Of a DNA stretch of 5,542 nucleotides, positions 1-5,540 are shown one piece after another; positions within the stretch are counted from its first letter, which is position 1; each line of letters begins with the position of its first letter. Made by a program: the position numbers and the translations under genes. The stretch is from positions 1-5,542 of the forward strand of contig JAQSWE010000187.1 of assembly GCA_029266795.1 (NCBI GenBank). The letters are read 5' to 3'. This DNA comes from Alphaproteobacteria bacterium (GTDB taxonomy: Bacteria; Pseudomonadota; Alphaproteobacteria; Micavibrionales; UBA2020). The notes under the pieces are model-generated. The model was not told the origin of the DNA. It made no database searches and saw nothing but the letters and a program-made list of their open reading frames with translations.

Positions 1-1462
1 GCGCCAGCGTCAGGTATTCCAGACCGACATCCAGCAGGAAGGTCAGGCGGTCGTTGATTTCTTTCAGGATGCGCACGGCGATTTCGCGGTGCTTCTTGTT
101 CAGCTTCGGCATCAGCGTGCTGAACCAGTCATGCGCGCCCTGAATCGACAGCAGCGAAATTTCGCCGACATGCTTGCCATCGATCTTGATCGCGAGCGCT
201 TCGGGCTTCAGGCGATAGCCTTTGCAGGCGTCGCAGACATGTTCCACCTTGTACTGGTCGAGGTCTTCGCGGATGTGGAAGCTGTCGGTTTCCATGTAGC
301 GGCGGCGCAGGTTGGGCAGCACGCCTTCAAACTTGTTCGATGTCTGGTAATCGCGCGTGCCGTCCCAGTACTTGAACGTGATCTTGTCCTCGCCCGTGCC
401 GTATAAAATCGCGTCCTGCAATTTCTTCGACAGTTTTTCCCATGGCGCGGTCATGCTGCCCTTGAATGCCTTGCACAGGCTTTCCAGCGTCTGTTCGTAC
501 CAGCCGGAGGACGAATTCGCCCAGGGCGCAACCGCGCCGTCCTTCAGCGACAGCGTGGGATCGGGTACGACCATTTCGGGGTCGAAGATCATTTTGTTGC
601 CGAGCCCGTCGCAGACGGGGCAGGCGCCGAAGGGGTTGTTGAAGGAAAACAGGCGCGGCTCGATCTCCGCAATTGTAAATCCGGAAACCGGGCAGGCGAA
701 TTTGGAGGAGAAAATCTGCTCCTCCTTCGTATCCGCGTTTTCAACGATGACCAAACCTTCGTCCGACAGTTTCAGCGCGGTTTCGACGGAATCCGCCAGA
801 CGGTTGCCGAGGTCTTTCTTGACCACAAGGCGGTCGATGACGACATAGATGTCATGCTTGATCTGCTTGTCGAGCGTCGGCACGGCGTCGAGCTCGTGGA
901 ACTTGCCGTCGATCTTGACGCGCTGGAAACCTTTTTTGCGCAGCTCCTGAAATTCTTTTTTGTATTCGCCCTTGCGTCCGCGCGCGATGGGAGCCATCAG
1001 GTACAGCTTCGTGCCTTCGCCCATCAGCAAAATCTGGTCGACCATTTCCGACGGCGTCTGGCTGGAAATCGGTTTGCCGGTCGCGGGCGAATAGGGAATG
1101 CCGATGCGCGCCCAGAGCAGGCGCATGTAATCGTGAATTTCCGTGACCGTGCCGACGGTGGAGCGCGGGTTTTTTGATGTGGTCTTCTGTTCGATAGAAA
1201 TGGCGGGAGACAGCCCCTCGATGGAGTCCACATCGGGCTTTTGCATCAGCTCGAGGAATTGGCGCGCATAGGCGGAGAGGCTTTCCACATAACGGCGCTG
1301 CCCTTCGGCATAGATGGTGTCGAAAGCCAGCGAGGATTTGCCCGAACCGGACAGGCCCGTGATCACGACCAGCTGGTCGCGGGGGATTTCGACGTCGATA
1401 TTCTTCAGGTTATGTTCGCGTGCGCCCTTGATGCGGATCGATTTGTTGTATGCCTCGGCCAT
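1..1462 (-). CDS. uvrA: UvrA, excinuclease ABC subunit A (partial, N-terminal half)
   Basis: UvrA is the damage-sensing ATPase of nucleotide excision repair; it dimerises, loads UvrB on lesions and acts in the cytoplasm on DNA. I translated the minus strand from the ATG at 1462. The protein opens MAEAYNKSIRIKGAREHNLK and has a Walker A motif GLSGSGKS at residues 36-43, followed by the UvrA-typical run QRRYVESLSAYARQF at 55-69. A zinc-motif region lies at residues 257-284 (C257, S260, C281, C284) around EPRLFSFNNP, and a CxxCxGxRL motif has its cysteines at 410 and 413. Full-length UvrA is about 940-970 residues; here 487 codons are present and the frame leaves the window just after GLEYLTLA, immediately before the expected first LSGGE signature. 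A purine-rich site (AAAGGGTGG) directly precedes the ATG. The position-260 Ser replaces the usual second Cys. Identification is near certain. Confidence 0.97.
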   Translation of the reverse strand, partial: MAEAYNKSIRIKGAREHNLKNIDVEIPRDQLVVITGLSGSGKSSLAFDTIYAEGQRRYVESLSAYARQFLELMQKPDVDSIEGLSPAISIEQKTTSKNPRSTVGTVTEIHDYMRLLWARIGIPYSPATGKPISSQTPSEMVDQILLMGEGTKLYLMAPIARGRKGEYKKEFQELRKKGFQRVKIDGKFHELDAVPTLDKQIKHDIYVVIDRLVVKKDLGNRLADSVETALKLSDEGLVIVENADTKEEQIFSSKFACPVSGFTIAEIEPRLFSFNNPFGACPVCDGLGNKMIFDPEMVVPDPTLSLKDGAVAPWANSSSGWYEQTLESLCKAFKGSMTAPWEKLSKKLQDAILYGTGEDKITFKYWDGTRDYQTSNKFEGVLPNLRRRYMETDSFHIREDLDQYKVEHVCDACKGYRLKPEALAIKIDGKHVGEISLLSIQGAHDWFSTLMPKLNKKHREIAVRILKEINDRLTFLLDVGLEYLTLA

Positions 1463-1528
1463 GTCCACCCTTTAATATCCATATGACTTAAATGAATTAG
1501 AGCGCCTGACGCGACTCCGCAAGTGCTG

Positions 1529-1543
1529 GAACATATATAGAAC
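1529..1543 (-). promoter_or_regulatory. LexA box (alphaproteobacterial SOS operator) of uvrA
   Basis: The minus strand reads GTTC, seven bases (TATATAT), GTTC, a perfect match to the direct-repeat operator GTTC-N7-GTTC bound by alphaproteobacterial LexA. It lies 67 bases upstream of the uvrA start and its spacer coincides with the proposed -10 hexamer, so bound LexA would block RNA polymerase. uvrA is a classic SOS gene, which supports the call. The match is seen directly; repression is inferred. Confidence 0.88.
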
Positions 1544-1562
1544 ATTTCCCGCTTCCTGTCAG
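1534..1562 (-). promoter_or_regulatory. Sigma-70-type promoter of uvrA
   Basis: On the minus strand CTGACA (1562-1557) sits 17 bases from TATATA (1539-1534), close to the housekeeping consensus with ideal spacing. Transcription would start near 1527, giving a leader of about 65 bases. The -10 lies inside the LexA box, which fits a promoter silenced until DNA damage. Confidence 0.7.
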
Positions 1563-1581
1563 CAAATACATGTAAAGCGAA

Positions 1582-1605
1582 GGGCCCGGTTTTCACACCG
1601 GGCCC
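1582..1605. repeat. GC-rich 9-bp hairpin upstream of the uvrA promoter
   Basis: GGGCCCGGT at 1582-1590 pairs perfectly with ACCGGGCCC at 1597-1605 around a 6-base loop. On the plus strand no T-run follows, so it is not a plus-strand terminator. On the minus strand it is followed by TTCGCTTT, a weak T-rich tail, so it could be a poor terminator that insulates uvrA from transcription arriving from the right. It ends 20 bases upstream of the uvrA -35 and could instead be a protein-binding palindrome. Confidence 0.5.
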
Positions 1606-1655
1606 AACCAAAAAGTCTGCGGAGGGTAATTCATGTGGGAGAGAGGTCCCGCCCG

Positions 1656-1688
1656 CCCCCTTCGTCCCGGGGGAGGAAACGAAGGGGG
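1656..1688. repeat. 10-bp perfect inverted repeat in the spacer
   Basis: CCCCCTTCGT (1656-1665) and ACGAAGGGGG (1679-1688) are exact reverse complements separated by 13 bases. Either strand could form a stable stem-loop as RNA. There is no T-tract after it on either strand, so it is not an intrinsic terminator. It may be part of a structured RNA or a dispersed intergenic repeat; neither can be decided from one copy. Confidence 0.6.
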
Positions 1689-1937
1689 ATGTGGCGGAGG
1701 CCGTACGCAAGTGGGCCAGATATCACCGCAAGGCCGACCCGATTCCGCTGGTGTGGAGAGCGGTGTGAAAAGAGGCCGGTTGGCGCCAGCCGCTTCGGGT
1801 GCTTGGGTGTGAGGCGGAAGGCGGGTGCAAACCCTGAAGTGATTTCCGTGACCACATACGCACAATTTAATCATCTCAGATTCGGGTAAGCATCACGTAA
1901 ATTATGCGGGCCTTTTTTCTAAAATTTGATTTGTATT

Positions 1938-1952
1938 GCGCGCAACGCGCGC
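1938..1952. repeat. Short GC palindrome, 6-bp arms with a 3-base loop
   Basis: GCGCGC, AAC, GCGCGC forms a tight potential hairpin; an overlapping perfect palindrome, TTGCGCGCAA, spans 1936-1945. It lies past the terminator of the DUF4142 gene and has no T-run. The role is unknown and it may be chance in alternating GC sequence. Confidence 0.35.
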
Positions 1953-1983
1953 GGGACGCATCGATGAATTTCATGCGACAAAT

Positions 1984-2021
1984 AAAAACCCCCTTGCGCG
2001 GGCAACACGCAAGGGGGTTTT
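1984..2021 (-). terminator. Intrinsic terminator of the DUF4142 gene
   Basis: CCCCCTTGCG (1989-1998) pairs with CGCAAGGGGG (2008-2017) around a 9-base loop, and the stem is extended by four A-T pairs (1985-1988 with 2018-2021). Read on the minus strand the stem is followed by TTTTTATTTGT, a good U-tract, 20 bases beyond the TAA of the gene ending at 2042. On the plus strand it ends in only TTTT, so it may also work weakly in the other direction. Confidence 0.9.
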
Positions 2022-2041
2022 CGACAAAGAAAAACCTCGAA

Positions 2042-2545
2042 TTAATCGATCTTTTCTTCAAGCTTGTTTGCATGGTCCTTATGCGCTTCCAGCGTCGCGA
2101 CGGTGGAGGCTGCGAAGGATTTCAGTGCGGCGTTTTCGCCGTCATCCGCGTAATCCTTGAACAGGCGCACAGCCTTGCGGTGTGCGGATTTCTGCATGTC
2201 CATGTAATCTTCATCGAAATCTTCGGCATCGGCTTCGCGGAGGTCTTCCAGCTTGCCGGTGTATTTGTCGTTCAGCGCGGTGGGGGCGAGCGCCATGTCG
2301 ACGCCGTCAGCCGCCATGGCGGTTTTCAGCGCGGCGGAAGCTGCCGTATGGTCATCGATCATTTTCTGCGCGAAGGCTTTCACTTCGGCGTTCGACGAGC
2401 GGGTCAGCGCGATTTTCGAGGATTCGATTTCAAACATGCCGGCCTGCGATGCCTTGCCGACGAAATCCTTCGTCGAAGTTGCGAAAGCGGGGGAGGCAGC
2501 GAGCAGTGCGGACATCGCGACTGCGGCGAGAGCGAACTTTTTCAT
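2042..2545 (-). CDS. DUF4142 family exported protein, ferritin-like fold
   Basis: A 167-residue protein of unknown biochemical role. Residues 1-22 form a classic signal peptide: MKK, a hydrophobic Ala/Leu core, then AFA before Thr23, so the mature protein is probably periplasmic or envelope-associated. The remainder matches the DUF4142 pattern: FVGKASQAGMFEIESSKIAL (28-47), AFAQKMIDDH (57-66), the block around YMDMQKSAHRKAVRLFKDYA (114-133) and a C-terminal helix TLEAHKDHANKL (151-162). His66, His122 and His155 sit at positions I recall as conserved; the family is predicted to be an all-helical ferritin-like bundle, but metal binding is not shown here. The ATG at 2545 is preceded by GGAG with a 10-base gap. 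It is monocistronic, with its own stress-type promoter and terminator. The family call is firm; the function is not known. Confidence 0.92.
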   Translation of the reverse strand: MKKFALAAVAMSALLAASPAFATSTKDFVGKASQAGMFEIESSKIALTRSSNAEVKAFAQKMIDDHTAASAALKTAMAADGVDMALAPTALNDKYTGKLEDLREADAEDFDEDYMDMQKSAHRKAVRLFKDYADDGENAALKSFAASTVATLEAHKDHANKLEEKID

Positions 2546-2598
2546 ATTGGATGGTCTCCGGTCTGGGTTGAAAGGTGTCGTGTGATCTCAGCCAAGAC

Positions 2599-2624
2599 AA
2601 CGATATCTGCCCGATTCAGGTTCC
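2599..2624 (-). promoter_or_regulatory. EcfG-type general stress response promoter
   Basis: On the minus strand GGAAC (2624-2620) is followed after exactly 17 bases by CGTT (2602-2599). This is the consensus recognised by EcfG sigma factors, which run the alphaproteobacterial general stress response under PhyR/NepR control. It lies 54 bases upstream of the DUF4142 start, giving a leader of roughly 45 bases. Sequence match and position are seen; sigma factor use is inferred. Confidence 0.8.
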
Positions 2625-2712
2625 AAACCCGTGAAAAAATTCCACTGGTATAAATATGGCAAATTTAAAATACTGTAATATCAATCGGATAATTTCAATA
2701 TACAGAAAAAAT

Positions 2713-2741
2713 TTGTTATACAGCTTTTGAGCATATATACT
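2713..2741 (+). promoter_or_regulatory. Sigma-70-type promoter of the NDT-like gene
   Basis: TTGTTA (2713-2718), a 17-base spacer and TATACT (2736-2741) give a good housekeeping promoter in a very AT-rich stretch. The predicted transcription start is about 2748-2750, that is, at or next to the ATG at 2750. A second, weaker option (TTTCAA 2693-2698 with TATACA 2717-2722, 18-base spacer) would give a leader of about 20 bases. Confidence 0.55.
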
Positions 2742-2749
2742 GAAGCCAC

Positions 2750-3703
2750 ATGACCAGAAAAGTTTTACCGCGTACGAACGACCTCCCCAACGAACACAAG
2801 CTTCAGGCGCAATTTGCATTGGCTGCGTTCAGCACGCTGAAGGCCGAAAACGTCGCCTATATCAGCGTACCCATCACCAGCGGGCAGCGCCTTTACGATT
2901 ACATGATCGAAAAGGGCTTCAAGACCGCCGATGAAGCGAAAGCCGACCATGACGCCTTCTTCAAGCATGTCGTCGAGCCCAACCTCGCGCAGGGCGTGAA
3001 GGGCAGCGACGAATGGGTGCATAAACTGGACGGCGCGGTGATCGCGCCCGCCGAATTCGAAAAACGCCTGCGCATCCAGAAAGCCATCAATTGGGGGCAA
3101 GACGCCTTCATGGGCATGTGGGTGCCGCTGATCGACGAAAAAGTCACGCATATGGTGATGCTGGACGGCTGGCAGTATTCCAACGGCTCCGGCGAAGAAT
3201 ATCTGCAGGCTGTGCTGATGCAGATGGGTCGCCGCCCGCGCAGCAATATCGACATCGTCGATGCGCGGGGCCGCGAGATTCCGCTGTCGGAAGGCATCCG
3301 CCTTGTCGCCGAAGCATTCATTGATCTCACCGCCCGCGGGCTGAAGCCCCGCAATATGGCGGAAACCATTGGTATCCTGCTCGAGGCCGAACACAGATTT
3401 GCCATCGAGCAGAAAACAGGTTCCGTGATCGAGCCTCAACCGACTTCCCCCGGTTCGATTACGAAACACACCGAATTCAACGTGCCGGCCTATGACCGCG
3501 CCGAAATGGAAAAATGTGCGAAGGAAGTCCGCGATATCCTGACCAGCGATTATCCGGATATTTTGCCGACTTTGCACAAAACCAGCAGCTACGATTTCTC
3601 CCCCATCAACGCGCTGTTCCGTGAAGTGGCGAAACCTGTCGTCGGCAACATGCATTTGCCGCGCCCGCCGCTGAAGAAGCCGCCCTTTGCTCTCGTGAAA
3701 TAA
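2750..3703 (+). CDS. Uncharacterised protein with DUF4406 / nucleoside deoxyribosyltransferase-like N-terminal domain
   Basis: A 317-residue soluble protein without signal peptide or membrane segment. I do not recognise the whole protein, but the N-terminal half has the ordered landmarks of the DUF4406 / nucleoside 2-deoxyribosyltransferase-like fold: a first strand YISVPITSG (37-45), VIAPAEFEK (97-105, like the family's V-x-N-P-A-E), a Trp-containing helix (M121 to D129), and MVMLDGWQYSNGSGEEY (135-151), matching the family's GW-x-x-S-x-G-A-x-x-E motif in which the Glu is the usual catalytic or ligand-binding residue. The family acts on, or binds, nucleoside-type substrates; activity here is inference only. 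The C-terminal half (about 170-317) is unassigned and Pro-rich at its end. The ATG at 2750 is the first possible start: TGA lies in frame at 2741-2743. Only a weak GAAG precedes it. It diverges from the DUF4142 gene and converges on the next gene with a 10-bp gap. Confidence 0.6.
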   Translation: MTRKVLPRTNDLPNEHKLQAQFALAAFSTLKAENVAYISVPITSGQRLYDYMIEKGFKTADEAKADHDAFFKHVVEPNLAQGVKGSDEWVHKLDGAVIAPAEFEKRLRIQKAINWGQDAFMGMWVPLIDEKVTHMVMLDGWQYSNGSGEEYLQAVLMQMGRRPRSNIDIVDARGREIPLSEGIRLVAEAFIDLTARGLKPRNMAETIGILLEAEHRFAIEQKTGSVIEPQPTSPGSITKHTEFNVPAYDRAEMEKCAKEVRDILTSDYPDILPTLHKTSSYDFSPINALFREVAKPVVGNMHLPRPPLKKPPFALVK

Positions 3704-3713
3704 CGTCAGGAAT

Positions 3714-5384
3714 TTATGCGCGGCGCGCTTGCGTCTGCGCGGCAGGGACTGCCGTTGTGACGGCGGGTGATTTTAGCCCGCGCACCAGATACCCCGCATA
3801 GCTTTCGATCATCTTGTCGTTGCCGACATAGGATTGCGTTTTCATCTCCGCGCTGATCCAGACGGGATCCATGCCGCGATCCTTCATGTCCTGCCAGTGG
3901 GAAATCAGTTTCAATTCCTGCTTGCTCAAGGGGCTTCTGTCGCCGGTCACGCCTTCGCGTGCGGCCCCGTACATGCGGCTGTAAAGGTCCTGCAGATATT
4001 CCGACGGAAAAGCACCGACCGGCGCGCGCAAGCCGGCCTCCACCAGGTCGCTCACGAGGCCGCGCTGGTTGCCGTAGCCGCCCCTGCTGTGCAGATACGT
4101 GCCGATGGAATAATTCATGCGGTCGAGTTCGGTGCGGCCGCTTTTCATGCCGCCCACTTCCTTCTCCATGAAGGCGCTGATGACGGCGTGGTGCCGCTCG
4201 CCCGTGGTGTAGTGGCCGCCGTCGATCCGGTTCGGCATGACGATGGACGCGAATGTATCGGGCCCGGTCAGTTCGGACAGGAAGGGCTTGTAAGGGTTCG
4301 GCAGGCGCGGATCCGGTTTTTGCGTCGATGCTTTCGCGTCAAGGCTTGCAGCCGTTGCGGCCCCCGGCAGGATTTTCAGCAGCTTCGCCTTCGCTTCCAT
4401 CAGCACGGGGATCGCCTTTTCCGTGACCGCCTGCCCCGCTTCCGATAGCAGCACGGCGGGGTTCAAATATGCCGCGCCGCGCAGCGTGACCGCGCCCGCG
4501 ATCTCCTCCGCGCTGCGGTTTTGCGAGAACAGCCGCTCCGTCATCGCAATTGCCTGTTGGCCTTTTGCCGTTTTCATCTGCTCGGGCGTGACATCCGGCA
4601 CCACGCTTTTCGCGTATTCCGCGTATCTGGCGTCGTAAAATTCCAGCGTCGCGACCTGTTTGAAATAGGCGGGAAATACCTTTGACGCGAAGGCCTTCCA
4701 GTCGGCTTTTTTCGCCTGCGGCAATGCGGCCTGCGCGGCCTCCGCCATCGGCTGGTTCTTGTGCCAGAAATTGCGGGCCAGCGCGGGCGTGCGGAATTGC
4801 TGCTCCGGTCCCTGCGGCGATCCCAGCAGCATTTCCGCCGCCGCAATCGCTTCGGATACGCGCGCATTGCCCTCCAGCGCGCGTTCCGCCATGCGCGCGG
4901 TCTGCGGCGTGTCGTTCGCGCTATAGGTCACGCCCTTCGACATGTCTTCCATATGCTGCAATTCATGCTTCAGCGTCAGCGCGACTTCGGCGGGCGAGCG
5001 GCCCTCCGCCAGCGGCACAACTTTGCCGGAGAAATCGCAGAGGCCGACCGCCCCTTCCTCTGCCACGCGCGTGTTATCGAACAGCAGCGTAAATTTATTG
5101 TGGCGCGCAAGGTCGAGCAACCGCCGCCCGTCATCGGTCTGCGAGAGCAGGAAAACCGCCTTATCGAGATATTCCTTGTTCCGCTGCGCGCGGCATTCGT
5201 AATCGATCACGCCCTGCAGGTTGTGGAACTGGTCGGGGGATTTTTCCATCTTGAATTCCGGCTGCGTGCCGCCGTAAAGATAGGCGACGGCAGGCCGCGC
5301 CAGCATGTCGGTATTGCGCGGCTGGCGCGTCACCACCTGATCGCCGTTTTCATCGACGATCAGCGACCATGCGCCGGTCGGCAC
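3714..5384 (-). CDS. Putative zinc metallopeptidase (HExxH), DUF6782-like
   Basis: A 556-residue protein with no signal peptide or membrane span visible from this start. Residues about 85-180 look like a small zincin domain: a helix (DGRRLLDLARHNKF), a strand LLFDN (100-104), then LKHELQHMEDM (138-148) with the HExxH zinc-ligand and catalytic motif at H140, E141, H144. About 27 residues later comes RALEGNARVSEA, where Glu171 is a candidate third zinc ligand. This order resembles DUF6782-family putative metallopeptidases. The remainder, about 200-556, is Ala-rich, helical in character and unassigned; it includes a region around GGHYTTGERHHAVISAFMEK (near residues 393-412). Substrate and location are unknown. 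The start used is GTG at 5384, with GGAG 9 bases before it. The in-frame sequence upstream is also coding-like up to a TAA at 5466-5468, so the true N-terminus may differ. No terminator is visible after its TAA. Confidence 0.65.
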   Translation of the reverse strand: MPTGAWSLIVDENGDQVVTRQPRNTDMLARPAVAYLYGGTQPEFKMEKSPDQFHNLQGVIDYECRAQRNKEYLDKAVFLLSQTDDGRRLLDLARHNKFTLLFDNTRVAEEGAVGLCDFSGKVVPLAEGRSPAEVALTLKHELQHMEDMSKGVTYSANDTPQTARMAERALEGNARVSEAIAAAEMLLGSPQGPEQQFRTPALARNFWHKNQPMAEAAQAALPQAKKADWKAFASKVFPAYFKQVATLEFYDARYAEYAKSVVPDVTPEQMKTAKGQQAIAMTERLFSQNRSAEEIAGAVTLRGAAYLNPAVLLSEAGQAVTEKAIPVLMEAKAKLLKILPGAATAASLDAKASTQKPDPRLPNPYKPFLSELTGPDTFASIVMPNRIDGGHYTTGERHHAVISAFMEKEVGGMKSGRTELDRMNYSIGTYLHSRGGYGNQRGLVSDLVEAGLRAPVGAFPSEYLQDLYSRMYGAAREGVTGDRSPLSKQELKLISHWQDMKDRGMDPVWISAEMKTQSYVGNDKMIESYAGYLVRGLKSPAVTTAVPAAQTQARRA

Positions 5385-5465
5385 GGGAATGGTCTCCGGT
5401 ACGGGACGTTGATATTCGTCAAGCGCAGGGGCAGAGGCAACCGCCGGCTGGCCGTTGGGCCGACC
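5385..5465 (-). other. Coding-like extension upstream of the metallopeptidase start
   Basis: These 27 codons are in frame with the metallopeptidase and read GRPNGQPAVASAPALDEYQR followed by PVPETIP, with codon choice like the gene itself. They contain no ATG, GTG or TTG and begin directly after an in-frame TAA (5466-5468). They may be plain leader sequence, or the real N-terminal coding region cut off from its start by a frame change. Confidence 0.4.
5394..5397 (-). promoter_or_regulatory. Ribosome binding site supporting the GTG start at 5384
   Basis: GGAG on the minus strand lies 9 bases before the GTG. It is part of a 12-base string, ACCGGAGACCAT, which also occurs just before the DUF4142 start (2562-2551) with its GGAG 10 bases from the ATG. 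The shared placement favours real initiation here, though the same bases would also read as codons if translation came from upstream. Confidence 0.45.
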
Positions 5466-5534
5466 TTAAATGTTGAAAACGCGCTAAAATATGCACAATA
5501 CCCGAAGCCCCTCCGCCTGAATGCACCGAGATTC

Positions 5535-5540
5535 ATTATA
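5535..5540 (-). promoter_or_regulatory. Perfect -10 hexamer (TATAAT) near the window edge
   Basis: The minus strand reads TATAAT at 5540-5535; a -35 would fall outside the window. Transcription would begin near 5528 and run toward the metallopeptidase gene, giving a leader of about 145 bases to the GTG at 5384. A strong GGAGG-type site lies at about 5515-5508 in this leader, much too far from that GTG to serve it. Confidence 0.45.

Larger units (their letters stand above)
1606..1983. other. Spacer without a confident gene
   Basis: This stretch between the uvrA control region and the terminator of the DUF4142 gene contains no gene I can defend. Its left two thirds are GC-rich with overlapping Arg- and Pro-rich open frames on both strands, typical of non-coding GC sequence. 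One plus-strand frame, open from 1541 to a TGA at 1766-1768, reads protein-like near its end (VAEAVRKWARYHRKADPIPL at about 1691-1750) but has no ATG and only a poorly placed GTG at 1691. The right third (about 1870-1983) is AT-richer with a T-run near 1910. I looked for tRNA, RNase P, SRP, tmRNA and common riboswitch signatures and saw none. Confidence 0.5.

Noticed and set aside
89..1177. Plus-strand open frames of 105, 163 and 107 codons at 89-406, 357-848 and 854-1177
   Set aside because: All lie antisense to uvrA, whose minus-strand translation matches the family throughout. They are shadow frames of GC-rich coding sequence.
1405..1874. Minus-strand open frames over the spacer upstream of uvrA (1405-1710, 1593-1874, 1631-1855)
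   Set aside because: They are Pro/Arg-rich, overlap each other in different frames, lack clear ribosome binding sites, and one runs through the uvrA promoter and start. This is the usual picture of non-coding GC-rich DNA.
1607..1880. RNase P RNA, SRP RNA, tmRNA, 6S RNA or a cobalamin riboswitch in the GC-rich spacer
   Set aside because: A GAGGAAAC string recalls the RNase P core, but the remaining conserved blocks are missing, and no signature of the other RNAs was found on either strand.
1890..1915. Plus-strand terminator at the T-run near 1910
   Set aside because: The T-run follows GCGGGCC, but no complementary upstream arm exists; only a 4-bp GCAT/ATGC pairing is available.
1904..2653. 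Long plus-strand frame of 249 codons at 1904-2653
   Set aside because: It is antisense to the DUF4142 gene and runs through its terminator and promoter. The composition is not protein-like, and the opposite strand has a signal peptide and recognisable domain.
2765..3655. Minus-strand frame of 296 codons at 2765-3655
   Set aside because: It is a His/Gly/Phe-rich shadow of the plus-strand gene at 2750-3703, which has the promoter and recognisable NDT-like motifs.
3714..3760. GC-rich inverted repeats at the 3' end of the metallopeptidase gene as a terminator
   Set aside because: The stem is only about 5 bp, lies inside the coding sequence and has no T-tract on either strand.
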